From Candidatus Bathyarchaeum sp. (lineage in GTDB: Archaea > Thermoproteota > Bathyarchaeia > Bathyarchaeales > Bathyarchaeaceae), in contig JAOZIB010000014.1 of assembly GCA_026014565.1 (NCBI GenBank), positions 20,390 to 84,389 of the forward strand: a DNA stretch of 64,000 nucleotides. Direction: 5' to 3'. Of the stretch, positions 1-7,593 are shown piece after piece. The notes below the pieces were generated by a model. The model saw only the letters and a list, made by a program, of their open reading frames with translations, had not been told where the DNA came from and made no database searches. Position numbers and translations under genes: made by a program. Every line of letters begins with the position of its first letter. Position 1 is the stretch's first letter.

Positions 1-130
1 AATAAACATAGCGAAAACTCAAATTAGAAAAACCGCAAATAGGCTGCAGCTGCTTTTTTCATTTGCACTCAAAAGTAACTTAAATGTTAAATGTTTAAAT
101 CAAATAAATTGTTTACAGAATGGTGTTTCT

Positions 131-445
131 ATGAGTCAAGAAGAATCACTTGAAAGACTACAAAAAACAAGAAGAGAAAACGAAGAAGCATACATAAAAG
201 TCAAGGCATTTTTAGAAGGCTTTCGAGCAAGAGGCCAATTAAACCAAAGGGATGACGACTTTTTGGTTCTCATGGAGTTCGTAATCAAGGGATTCAAAAA
301 CCACGGAAACGACATAATTACAGCTTTTGAAAACCAAGTAAGATTCAATCAAACTATTGCAGAGATGCAAACTAAAATTGCAGAACTCGAAAAACAAATA
401 GTCCAAATAAAAATAACCTTAGACCGGATGTATCAAGACAGATAA
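131..445 (+). CDS. Small coiled-coil protein, unknown function
   Basis: This 104-residue protein is highly charged and almost wholly helical in character. Its last 40 residues (FNQTIAEMQTKIAELEKQ onward) show a heptad pattern expected of a coiled coil. It has no signal peptide, membrane segment or cysteine motif, so it is probably a cytosolic oligomerising or adaptor protein. The ATG is preceded by GGTG at a 5-base spacing, a good archaeal ribosome site, which supports a real gene. It stands alone, with about 140 bases before the crotonase operon. I do not recognise the family and assign no function. Confidence 0.6.
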   Translation: MSQEESLERLQKTRRENEEAYIKVKAFLEGFRARGQLNQRDDDFLVLMEFVIKGFKNHGNDIITAFENQVRFNQTIAEMQTKIAELEKQIVQIKITLDRMYQDR

Positions 446-587
446 GATGTCTATTATCTTAAATTCATTTGTTATTAAATCGCATTGACTTTTAATTAAC
501 TAAGCAATATTCTGCAGAATCGACCAAAAAAGAAGAAATAGTCATAGACATTATGAAAAACTGCAAAATCAAAATTATGGGGAATCT

Positions 588-1358
588 ATGATGTTTAACA
601 ATTTCCGTACAATAAAAATTCACACTGACTATCATATTGCCCATTTAAAATTAAACCGACTCAACAAACTTAACGCAATAAACTCGGTTATGTTACAAGA
701 ACTGTCAAAAGCCATAGATAATGTTGGGAAAAACAAAGAAATCAAATGTCTCATAATATCAGGTGAAGGAAAAAAAGCATTCAGTGCCGGAGCGGACCTG
801 AAGGAACTTCAAAAACTTACCCCGAAAAAGGCTAGAAAATTATCCAGTAAAGGGAAACAAGTTTTCTCAAAAATTGAAAACATGCCCAAACCGGTTATAG
901 CATCAATTAACGGATACGCTTTAGGAGGAGGGCTGGAACTTGCCCTAGCTTGTAATCTTCGTGTAGCAACTGTTGATTCACAATTTGGGTTCCCAGAAAC
1001 AAAACTAGGCCTTATCCCAGGATGGGGAGGAACAGTAAGGCTGCCGTTAATTGTTGGAGAAAAAAAAGCAAAACAGTTGATAACGTCTGGAAAGCACATT
1101 AATGCAAAAGAGGCTTTGAAGATTGGATTAGTTGATGATGTTTTTTCCTTAGAAGATTTTGAGTCTAAAACAAAAGCCCTAGCCCAAAAATTATGTGATT
1201 GCCCACCATTAGAAGAATCCCCTTTGAAGAAAACATTGTTTTCTAATTCAGATCATGAGAAATTTGACAAGGAAACAGAAGTTTTTGTCTACCGTTTTTC
1301 TTTGCCGGAAACAAAAAACATGTTGACCGAGGTTTTATCTCAAAGAAACAAAAAATAA
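588..1358 (+). CDS. Enoyl-CoA hydratase/isomerase (crotonase) family protein
   Basis: The 256-residue protein is a single crotonase domain of normal length. It would hydrate a trans-2-enoyl-CoA such as crotonyl-CoA to the 3-hydroxyacyl-CoA in the cytosol. The oxyanion-hole segment SAGADLKEL is present near residue 65. Both glutamates of hydratases are visible, in GGGLELALAC and FPETKLGLIPGWGGT, which favours hydratase over isomerase-only activity. It is the first gene of a same-strand set with thiolase, DUF35 protein and 3-hydroxyacyl-CoA dehydrogenase. That set makes up the hydration, oxidation and thiolysis steps of beta-oxidation, or the reverse butyryl-forming direction. ATG at 588 or 591 is possible, after a GGGG tract. 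The substrate chain length cannot be read from the sequence. Confidence 0.88.
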   Translation: MMFNNFRTIKIHTDYHIAHLKLNRLNKLNAINSVMLQELSKAIDNVGKNKEIKCLIISGEGKKAFSAGADLKELQKLTPKKARKLSSKGKQVFSKIENMPKPVIASINGYALGGGLELALACNLRVATVDSQFGFPETKLGLIPGWGGTVRLPLIVGEKKAKQLITSGKHINAKEALKIGLVDDVFSLEDFESKTKALAQKLCDCPPLEESPLKKTLFSNSDHEKFDKETEVFVYRFSLPETKNMLTEVLSQRNKK

Positions 1359-1402
1359 GGATGTTGATTAGTCAGATTACCAGCAGTTGCAGATGAACGC
1401 GT

Positions 1403-2566
1403 ATGAATAAAGTAGCAATTATTGGAAAAGGCCACAGCAGATTTGGGGATCGGTCAGAGGTTAACTTGGCTGAATTATCTTTTGAGGCTGTTCATCCTGC
1501 TCTTGAAAGTTCAGGACTAACATCAAAAGACGTGCCCTACATGACCTTAGGGTCTATGGGCGTTTGGTCAGAAGAGCCATTACCTGCTGTTGTTATTGCA
1601 GAGTATTGTGGATTAACAGGAGCAGGCTTAGTTAGATGTGAAGCAGCTTGCGCTTCAGGAACTGCAGCGGTTTTTAATGCTTATTCTGTGGTTAGAAGTG
1701 GACAAGCAGATTTAGCGCTGGCGGTTGGAGCAGAAAAAATGAAGCAAATCGACACTGCTACAGTCATGGAAATGATTGGCAGAGCAGGTTACTACATGTG
1801 GGAGTTTGAAAATTTTGGAATGACTTTCCCCGCTTATTATGCGTTGCATGCTGTTGCGCACATGGAAAAATTTGGTACAACTGAAGAGGATTTAGCAAAA
1901 GTTGCAGTAAAAAATCACCGATATGGTGCAATGAATCCTGTAGCACATCTTAGGCACGAAATTACTGTGGAAAAAGTCCTCCAGTCATGTGTGATTGCTT
2001 CGCCCCTGAAGCTTTATGATTGTTGTCCAATTTCTGATGGTTCAGCTGCAGTGGTTTTGGCTTCCGAAAAAAAGGTAAAAGAATTAAACATAGAAGACCC
2101 CGTGTGGATTGAATCCATGGGTTTTGCTTCGGACACGGCGAACATTTCTAAGCGTGAAAATTATGTTGGATTGGACGCCTCAGTTAAAGCCTCGAAAATG
2201 GCATATTCTGAAGCAAAAATTTCACCTGCAGATGTGGACGTGGCGAATGTTCATGACTGTTTTACCATTGCTGAGATTATGGCGTACGAAGATCTTGGTT
2301 TTTGTGAAAAAGGCAAAGGAGCAAACATGATTCGTGACGGAGAAACAGAAATTGGCGGCAAAATTCCAGTTAACCTTGATGGGGGATTAAAGGCAAAAGG
2401 GCATCCAATTGGGACTACAGGTGTTTCCATGTTAGTAGAATTAACAAAACAATTACGGGAAGAAGTAAAACCATCTAGGCAAGCCCCCATGAAAAACTAT
2501 GTTGCGTTAGCACATAACACGGGTGGAACAGGTCATTATGGGTTTGTGACAGTATTAAGGAGATAA
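1403..2566 (+). CDS. Thiolase family protein (acetyl-CoA acetyltransferase, archaeal/SCP-x type)
   Basis: The 387-residue protein is a full-length thiolase. It joins or cleaves acyl-CoA at the 3-keto position, for example acetoacetyl-CoA to and from two acetyl-CoA. The nucleophilic cysteine lies in CEAACASGTAA around residue 85. The catalytic histidine segment is GHPIGTTG and the last motif is HNTGGTGHYG, the archaeal/SCP-x version rather than the bacterial CxG form. The DUF35 zinc-ribbon/OB protein begins 6 bases after its stop. In archaea such proteins are partners of thiolases, including those that channel acetoacetyl-CoA to HMG-CoA synthase. No HMG-CoA synthase is present here, and a dehydrogenase and hydratase flank it, so a role in acyl-CoA oxidation or synthesis fits better than the mevalonate pathway. 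Confidence 0.9.
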   Translation: MNKVAIIGKGHSRFGDRSEVNLAELSFEAVHPALESSGLTSKDVPYMTLGSMGVWSEEPLPAVVIAEYCGLTGAGLVRCEAACASGTAAVFNAYSVVRSGQADLALAVGAEKMKQIDTATVMEMIGRAGYYMWEFENFGMTFPAYYALHAVAHMEKFGTTEEDLAKVAVKNHRYGAMNPVAHLRHEITVEKVLQSCVIASPLKLYDCCPISDGSAAVVLASEKKVKELNIEDPVWIESMGFASDTANISKRENYVGLDASVKASKMAYSEAKISPADVDVANVHDCFTIAEIMAYEDLGFCEKGKGANMIRDGETEIGGKIPVNLDGGLKAKGHPIGTTGVSMLVELTKQLREEVKPSRQAPMKNYVALAHNTGGTGHYGFVTVLRR

Positions 2567-2572
2567 AAAAAA

Positions 2573-3004
2573 ATGAGTGAAGCGCCATCCTTGAAAAGCA
2601 ATAGGCCCTTAACAATAACATATAATCTGCCAATAAGCAAGACAACAAAGTTTTGGAAGGAACTAAAAGAGGGAAAAGTCTTCGCTACCAAGTGCAAAAA
2701 TTGTGGTAAACTATATTTTCCGCCAGTTGCAGATTGTGGAAACTGCGGTTCATCAGAAGTAGAATGGATCCAATTAAGTGGAGAAGGAAAACTTGTAACC
2801 TTTACAGAAGTGATCGTTAAACCCGCCAGTTTTTCCAAAGAGCCTTCATACATTGTTGCAGTTGCTGAATTAGTTGAAGGCGTTAAAGTTTTGGCTTGGC
2901 TTACCGGGATTGAAAAAGAAAAGATTACAATTGGAATGAAAGTGAAACTTGAAGCAAAAGTTGTTTCCGACAAAAAATTTGCTTACGAGTTTGTTTTAGC
3001 CTAA
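2573..3004 (+). CDS. DUF35 zinc-ribbon/OB-fold thiolase partner
   Basis: The 143-residue protein has a rubredoxin-like zinc ribbon (CKNCGKLYFPP followed by CGNCG, residues about 42-62). An OB-fold follows, with the typical GEGKLVTFTEV strand. This is the layout of the DUF35/COG1545 family. Family members sit at the interface of thiolases and hold CoA intermediates; they are not known to be catalytic. The gene begins 6 bases after the thiolase stop and 3 bases precede the dehydrogenase start, so the three genes are almost certainly one transcript. The first 25 residues are the helical extension common in this family. Confidence 0.88.
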   Translation: MSEAPSLKSNRPLTITYNLPISKTTKFWKELKEGKVFATKCKNCGKLYFPPVADCGNCGSSEVEWIQLSGEGKLVTFTEVIVKPASFSKEPSYIVAVAELVEGVKVLAWLTGIEKEKITIGMKVKLEAKVVSDKKFAYEFVLA

Positions 3005-3007
3005 ACT

Positions 3008-4183
3008 TTGGTGATAAAAACGACAGATAAAAACATTCAACGGGTGGCAATTGTTGGAACTGGATTAATGGGTCACGGTATTGCCCAGACGTTTGCAGTC
3101 AAAGGTTTTGATGTTTGTCTTTTGAGTAGAAATACAAACAACTTGGAGCGAGCAATTCAAAAGATTCAGTGGAGCCTAAGCAAGTTTGCCAAAAAAGGCA
3201 AGATGAGCCAAAGGGAATTGAACGATACGTTGGCAAGAATCAAAACAAGTACATCTTACACGGAAGGTTTGCGGAATGTTGATTTGGTAGTGGAGTCTGT
3301 TTCAGAAAAAATGGAACTGAAAAAACAAGTTTTTTCCACAGTTGACAAATACGCTCCAGCTCATGCCATAATTGCAACGAACACTTCTGCGTTAAGTGTA
3401 ACCGAAATGGGAAAAGCAACAAAACGACCCGAAAAAACAGTTGGAATGCACTGGTTTATTCCACCTCAGCTGATTCAGTTGGTCGAAGTGATTAAAGGCA
3501 ATAACACCAGTAACGAAACCCTAAACACCCTAATGGATGTAAGTAAAAAACTTGGAAAAACACCGATTCTTTGCAAAAAGGATGTGCGAGGATTTATTGT
3601 GAGCAGGATTCTTGTTTCAGTTTTTAACGAAGCTTTTTGGACCCAGACACGTAAAGAAGCCTCTATTGAAGAAATTGATTCAGCAGTAAAATATCATGGA
3701 GGGTTTCCCATGGGCTGGTTTGAATTGGTTGATTTTGTTGGAGTTGACATCGAACATGACGTCGGCCAAATTTTGTATGATGCCTATGGTGAACGGTTTT
3801 TTTCACATCCAAAAATTACCGAGCCATTGATTAAAGCAAACAAGTTAGGTAAAAAATCGGGTCATGGATTTTATGATTGGAGCCAAGGTAGACCCAAAAT
3901 ACCTGAAAAAATTGACGTTAAATATTGTGTGGAGCGTTCGTGGGCTGTTGCCGTAAATGAGGCAGCATGGATTGTTCATGAAGAAGTTGCAGAACCAGAA
4001 AGCATCGACTTAGGCATGAAGCTAGGCACAGGATGGAGTTTGGGTCCTTGTGAGTACTCGGACAAACAAGGAGTCAACAATATTCTAAACACGCTGGAAT
4101 CAGCTTATGACAAGTACTCCATTGAATTGTACAAACCGTGTCCGTTACTCAAAAAAATTAAGAAAACAGGATTTTACAGTTAA
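3008..4183 (+). CDS. 3-hydroxyacyl-CoA dehydrogenase with duplicated C-terminal domain
   Basis: The 391-residue protein oxidises 3-hydroxyacyl-CoA (such as 3-hydroxybutyryl-CoA) with NAD. The N-terminal Rossmann motif is VAIVGTGLMGHGIAQ near residue 13. The catalytic histidine and glutamate lie in GMHWFIPP and LVEVIKG near residues 147-160. After the first C-terminal domain, ending around GFYDWSQGR, a second copy follows (AVNEAAWIVHEEVAEP to the end). Single-domain bacterial enzymes have about 285 residues. The extra domain matches the dehydrogenase part of archaeal bifunctional dehydratase/dehydrogenase fusions, but here the crotonase part is a separate gene at 588-1358. The start is TTG at 3008 or GTG at 3011, immediately after the DUF35 gene. 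Confidence 0.9.
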   Translation: MVIKTTDKNIQRVAIVGTGLMGHGIAQTFAVKGFDVCLLSRNTNNLERAIQKIQWSLSKFAKKGKMSQRELNDTLARIKTSTSYTEGLRNVDLVVESVSEKMELKKQVFSTVDKYAPAHAIIATNTSALSVTEMGKATKRPEKTVGMHWFIPPQLIQLVEVIKGNNTSNETLNTLMDVSKKLGKTPILCKKDVRGFIVSRILVSVFNEAFWTQTRKEASIEEIDSAVKYHGGFPMGWFELVDFVGVDIEHDVGQILYDAYGERFFSHPKITEPLIKANKLGKKSGHGFYDWSQGRPKIPEKIDVKYCVERSWAVAVNEAAWIVHEEVAEPESIDLGMKLGTGWSLGPCEYSDKQGVNNILNTLESAYDKYSIELYKPCPLLKKIKKTGFYS

Positions 4184-4280
4184 CTTTGTTAGTTGAATGG
4201 TGTTCTGATTTTCAGATTTGCACAGGCAGCAATTTTGGTATCGGGTAAATTTTCAGAAAAAAGTTGATAACAAAAATGAT

Positions 4281-4844
4281 TTAACTTTTTCGTGGTGCTC
4301 CACAGATTGGACAGGCACTTGACGTTACGGGTATTAATGCTTGACAGTATTCGCAGGGCACCATTTCTACTTCTTTGATTACAGTGCCTGAAGGTCTGAA
4401 TACTTGAAGTTCAGTTGTTTCACTTACTGCGTCAGGGCGATCGTCCACTGCAACTACACCTTTGATGAACCATGAAACGTTTCTGTCAACTCCGTCTAAT
4501 GTTTCGCGTCCGCTTACGGGTATGTGAACCTTGATTTCGTACTTCTTTTTGAGTCCAGGAACAATGTGCATTGAGCCTCCTGCTTTTAGGTCGTCGGAAA
4601 CAAGGGTGGCGGTGTCCCAGTAGGTGTGGCGGATGTTTCGTCTTAGTCTTTGGTTGTAGACCCATTGTTCTCGTCGAACTTTTTCGATGCACCGAAGTTC
4701 TGCACGGATTTCTGTGGCATCAAATTCTTCTTTTGATGCAATAGTGATGGTGGCAACTGTTTTTGAACCTAAAGTTAGCTGGGTTTTTTTTAGCGTAAGA
4801 TTGACTGCAACTTTTGGTTTTCTGAACATTTTGAAAAAGCCCAA
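4281..4844 (-). CDS. Arrestin-like beta-sandwich protein with C-terminal zinc ribbon
   Basis: The 187-residue protein is rich in beta strands through residue 155, with the alternating pattern of arrestin/SpoOM-like sandwiches (for example VNLTLKKTQLTLGSKTVATI). It ends in a four-cysteine zinc ribbon, CEYCQALIPVTSSACPICG. No signal or membrane segment is present, so it is cytosolic. A TTG start at 4844 follows GGAGAT at good spacing; an internal ATG at 4829 is the alternative. It lies 111 bases downstream of the SPFH membrane protein on the same strand and may share its transcript, which suggests a membrane-associated scaffold role. The fold assignment is inference from the strand pattern; the zinc ribbon is directly visible. 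Confidence 0.6.
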   Translation of the reverse strand: MGFFKMFRKPKVAVNLTLKKTQLTLGSKTVATITIASKEEFDATEIRAELRCIEKVRREQWVYNQRLRRNIRHTYWDTATLVSDDLKAGGSMHIVPGLKKKYEIKVHIPVSGRETLDGVDRNVSWFIKGVVAVDDRPDAVSETTELQVFRPSGTVIKEVEMVPCEYCQALIPVTSSACPICGAPRKS

Positions 4845-4955
4845 AGACGCCTATCTCCAGTTTGATGTTATCTTAAAAAATAAGATGCAGTTTTATAATT
4901 TATGTGTGTCCCCCAAAACGAAATTAGAAAAAAAGAAAAAGAGGGAGAGACTTTA

Positions 4956-5915
4956 CTAGTCTTCCGAGTTGGTTGAAGGTAGCAATATTGGAGTTCCGTC
5001 AGGAGCCATTATCAGCATGTCGATGTCGGGGGCGATTTCTTGAAGGGTTTGCACGGTAAGGTAAAGTTCTGCAAGTCGGGTACTGTTACTTGAATCTGCC
5101 CCTGCAGCTTCAAGAACAAGTTCAATTGCTTCTTTTGTTGCGTTAGCCTCAATGATTGTAGCGTTAGCGTTTGCTGCTGCTTCGATTGATATCTTTTGTG
5201 AATTTGCTGTAGCCTCAATAACTACGATTTGACGCTCAAAGTCTGCTTGAATCTTTTGTTGTTCTGCAACCAGTTTTGCTTCGATTGCGATTGTATAGGT
5301 GTCAGGGTATCCTATGTTTCTGAGTTCAAATTCGAAGTCTGTTATTGCACCCGCAAGGGGGGCTGATGAACTAAGTTTGGTCCAGATTGCGTCACGCATT
5401 GTTTGTGCTACATAGTCTCTTTGTTCGATTGTTTCGATTGTGTTGAAATCTTTTGTAACGATTCGGACTTGTTCTCGTGCGATTGATGATACGATGTCGT
5501 TTTTCCAGTTCTTTTGAGGGAGATTCTGATACAATTGCTTGACTTTTGAAGGGTCAAGTCTCCAACGAATTGTTATGTCAATTTCCATTTCCAGCTGGTC
5601 TTTGGAGAAACTCTTTATTGTTGGAAAATCTGCGGTGCGGTCGTATCCGTCACCCCACATTCCCAGAGTGTCTACAGCTACCGTGATTTCTACGGCATTA
5701 ACCCAGGGTGCTTTGGTTGCCCATGCAGGACCCATAATTGGGTCGCTAATTTGTCCACTTAAGGGGTCAACCATTACGACTGCGCTACCTACGGGGACGT
5801 TAACCCACATAGTCAATACAAAGACCGCAGTGAAAACGATTGCAGCGACAATAACAGTGACTAAAGCAATTACAACTTTAGGATTTGGATTAAATCTTGG
5901 TGTTTCATAAACCAT
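4956..5915 (-). CDS. SPFH/band 7 (prohibitin-like) membrane protein
   Basis: The 319-residue protein has a short N-terminal tail, one membrane helix (about residues 15-37, VVIALVTVIVAAIVFTAVF), then an SPFH domain. After residue 210 comes a long Ala/Glu-rich helix (IEATANSQKISIEAAANANA). Family members oligomerise into ring-like membrane platforms and often scaffold proteases or other membrane proteins. The start is well fixed by a GGAGGTGA ribosome site just upstream. No NfeD-type partner gene lies beside it; the same-strand neighbour is the arrestin-like protein. A 16-base inverted repeat lies about 90 bases upstream and could be an operator. Confidence 0.85.
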   Translation of the reverse strand: MVYETPRFNPNPKVVIALVTVIVAAIVFTAVFVLTMWVNVPVGSAVVMVDPLSGQISDPIMGPAWATKAPWVNAVEITVAVDTLGMWGDGYDRTADFPTIKSFSKDQLEMEIDITIRWRLDPSKVKQLYQNLPQKNWKNDIVSSIAREQVRIVTKDFNTIETIEQRDYVAQTMRDAIWTKLSSSAPLAGAITDFEFELRNIGYPDTYTIAIEAKLVAEQQKIQADFERQIVVIEATANSQKISIEAAANANATIIEANATKEAIELVLEAAGADSSNSTRLAELYLTVQTLQEIAPDIDMLIMAPDGTPILLPSTNSED

Positions 5916-6005
5916 ATTTTGTTTTCACCTCCAGTACATGTTTATTACTAAACAAAAAAACGTGTTGCTTGTTCTGATTCACGGAGTTGAATTTTCCACC
6001 TAATC

Positions 6006-6021
6006 ATGCCAGTTATGGCAT
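6006..6021. repeat. Inverted repeat ATGCCA-gtta-TGGCAT upstream of the SPFH gene
   Basis: A perfect 6-base inverted repeat with a 4-base spacer lies between the divergent SPFH gene and the fluoride riboswitch, about 90 bases upstream of the SPFH start. It could be a regulator site, but an arm of this length can also occur by chance. The rest of 5916-6160 shows no gene. Confidence 0.3.
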
Positions 6022-6160
6022 ATTCAATTTCAATATATAAAATCAAATCTAAATATTTTATCATAATAGTATATGTACCTCTATTGAAACTATAGAGAAA
6101 TAGTTTATGAAATAGAGCCTAATGACAACACAATAGTCCGACCGCTTTCAGAAAACAAAA

Positions 6161-6170
6161 ACTATTTATC
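6161..6170 (+). promoter_or_regulatory. Probable TATA box for the fluoride riboswitch-crcB transcript
   Basis: ACTATTTATC is a plausible archaeal TATA element. An archaeal start site about 25 bases downstream would fall near 6190, just before the first base of the riboswitch at 6199. The spacing, rather than the motif alone, supports the call. Confidence 0.45.
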
Positions 6171-6198
6171 ATCTCCAATGCGTTTTTGATTACTTCAT

Positions 6199-6257
6199 GG
6201 CGATGAGGCTCGCCTTTAACCGCCCTTGCTAACTTTTGCTCGGGCTGATAGCTTCTA
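6199..6257 (+). promoter_or_regulatory. Fluoride riboswitch (crcB motif)
   Basis: The element follows the known fluoride aptamer layout. The first hairpin is GGCGATGAGGCTCGCC at 6199-6214. It is followed by TTTAACCGCCC, a loop, then GGGCTGATAGCTTCTA. The loop bases GAGGCT pair with AGCTTC at 6250-6255 to form the characteristic pseudoknot, and GCCC/GGGC close the second stem. Downstream, GGGCGGTTAA at 6275-6284 is a perfect complement of TTAACCGCCC at 6216-6225, which is inside the aptamer. It lies just before the crcB ATG at 6287. The likely switch is therefore translational: without fluoride the two strands pair and hide the start region; with fluoride the aptamer keeps its strand and the start is free. 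Confidence 0.9.
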
Positions 6258-6286
6258 AAAACAACACAAAATGTGGGCGGTTAACA

Positions 6287-6673
6287 ATGAAAGGAATTGA
6301 AATAGTGTTCCTAGCCATAGGAGCAATTATTGGAGCATTTCTACGTTACAAAATAACAGAAGCCCCCGTGGCTTTCTGTGGGTTGTCAGTTAACATTTTG
6401 TTGGTTAACATCTGCGGCAGCTTCATTCTAGGTGCCTTTTCTATACTTTCTCCCCTTTTGCATTTAGACACCCACTACACCTTGTTTATGTCAGTGGGAT
6501 TTTGTGGTTCATTAACCAGCATGTCGTCCTTTGCCCTTGAGACCTGCAATTTGCTGGACAACAGTTTCTTGCAACACGCGGTTGTTAATGTTCTTGCAAA
6601 TGTGATCTTATCCATTGGAGCGTTGATTGCAGGCAGGACCTTAACAGATCTAATAATGAAGGCAATAATGTAA
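6287..6673 (+). CDS. crcB: Fluoride efflux channel CrcB/Fluc
   Basis: The protein is about 128 residues with four hydrophobic segments, the normal size of a Fluc subunit. These form dual-topology dimers that export fluoride across the cytoplasmic membrane. Family motifs are visible: GAIIGAFLRY near the N-terminus, NICGSFILG in the second helix, and GFCGSLTSMSSFALE around the central polar/Phe track. The ATG at 6287 is chosen because the upstream in-frame start at 6236 lies inside the riboswitch aptamer. The preceding fluoride riboswitch makes the function nearly certain. Confidence 0.94.
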   Translation: MKGIEIVFLAIGAIIGAFLRYKITEAPVAFCGLSVNILLVNICGSFILGAFSILSPLLHLDTHYTLFMSVGFCGSLTSMSSFALETCNLLDNSFLQHAVVNVLANVILSIGALIAGRTLTDLIMKAIM

Positions 6674-6730
6674 CAACAGAAAACGGTTTGGAATTACTTT
6701 TAAATTAAGTCTATTGTATTACGTTAAACA

Positions 6731-7543
6731 TTGGACGTGAACAGTTTGTCAGTAACAGAAACTGCAGAAATTGGAATAATCGGCGGAACCGGGGTCTATG
6801 ACCAAGAAAGTTTTGAAGACACAAAAGATGTGAAAATCTTTACTCCCTTTGGGGAAACTTCTGACCTTGTTTCCATTGGCACTTATAAGAACACCAAAGT
6901 GGCCTTTATTGCACGCCACAGCAAAAACCACACTATTCCTCCTCACCGAGTGAATTATCGAGCAAACGTTTGGGCTTTGAAACAGTTAGGGGTCAAACGA
7001 ATAATCGCATCTGCAGCAGTAGGAAGCCTACGCGAAGACTGCGGACCCGGAACATTTGTAATTCCCGACCAGTTCATCGACCGAACCAAAAACCGAAAAG
7101 ATACTTTCTACGAAGGTGGACAAGTCTGCCACATTTCCTCTGCTGACCCGTTTTGTGAACAACTCCGACAATATTTCATCCAAAAAGCTCAAGCCATGGG
7201 CATCAATGCCAAAAAAACTGGAACATACGTTTGTATAGAAGGCCCAAGATTTTCAACCCGAGCAGAATCTCGACTATTTCAAACATGGAAAGCCGACATT
7301 GTAGGAATGACCGTGTACCCAGAATGTATTTTAGCCCGAGAAGCCGAAATGTGCTATGTTTCTATTTGCATGGTTACTGATTATGATGTTTGGGCAGAAA
7401 GCCCAGTTTCTACAAAAGAAGTCATCGAAAAAGCCCAAGAAAGCAATGAAAAACTCAAAAAGCTGATCCTAGAAGCAATTCCTCAAATGCCCAAAACCCG
7501 TGAATGCACTTGCGGTTCAGCACTAAAAGATGCTATGTTTTAA
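6731..7543 (+). CDS. mtnP: S-methyl-5'-thioadenosine phosphorylase (MTAP family)
   Basis: The 270-residue protein cleaves methylthioadenosine with phosphate to adenine and methylthioribose-1-phosphate, recycling the by-product of polyamine or SAM chemistry. The N-terminal phosphate loop is GIIGGTGVYD. The segment PPHRVNYRAN and the substrate segment MTVYPECILARE with TDYDVWAE are typical of MTAP/PNP trimers. The C-terminus carries a CTC pair. The start is TTG at 6731 or GTG at 6737, with no strong ribosome site. A phosphoribosyltransferase gene converges on it and could salvage the released purine base; this link is inferred from position only. Methylthioinosine phosphorylase activity is an alternative. 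Confidence 0.9.
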   Translation: MDVNSLSVTETAEIGIIGGTGVYDQESFEDTKDVKIFTPFGETSDLVSIGTYKNTKVAFIARHSKNHTIPPHRVNYRANVWALKQLGVKRIIASAAVGSLREDCGPGTFVIPDQFIDRTKNRKDTFYEGGQVCHISSADPFCEQLRQYFIQKAQAMGINAKKTGTYVCIEGPRFSTRAESRLFQTWKADIVGMTVYPECILAREAEMCYVSICMVTDYDVWAESPVSTKEVIEKAQESNEKLKKLILEAIPQMPKTRECTCGSALKDAMF

Positions 7544-7559
7544 AAAGAAAAGTTAATTA

Positions 7560-7585
7560 AATCTTGAATTGGAAAATTCAAGATT
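7560..7585. terminator. Hairpin between convergent genes, probable bidirectional terminator
   Basis: AATCTTGAATT and AATTCAAGATT form a perfect 11-base inverted repeat with a GGAA loop. It lies exactly in the 50-base gap between the MTAP stop and the stop of the opposing phosphoribosyltransferase. Position and symmetry fit a terminator serving both directions. Confidence 0.55.
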
Positions 7586-7593
7586 AACCCTTT

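Noticed and set aside
2536..2973. A 145-codon minus-strand frame opposite the DUF35 gene
   Set aside because: It is a shadow. The plus-strand DUF35 protein has a zinc ribbon and correct operon spacing.
6236..6286. Upstream in-frame start of crcB adding 17 residues
   Set aside because: The ATG would be inside the fluoride aptamer, and the extra residues (SKNNTKCGRLT) are unlike the family. The ATG at 6287 is next to the switch strand.
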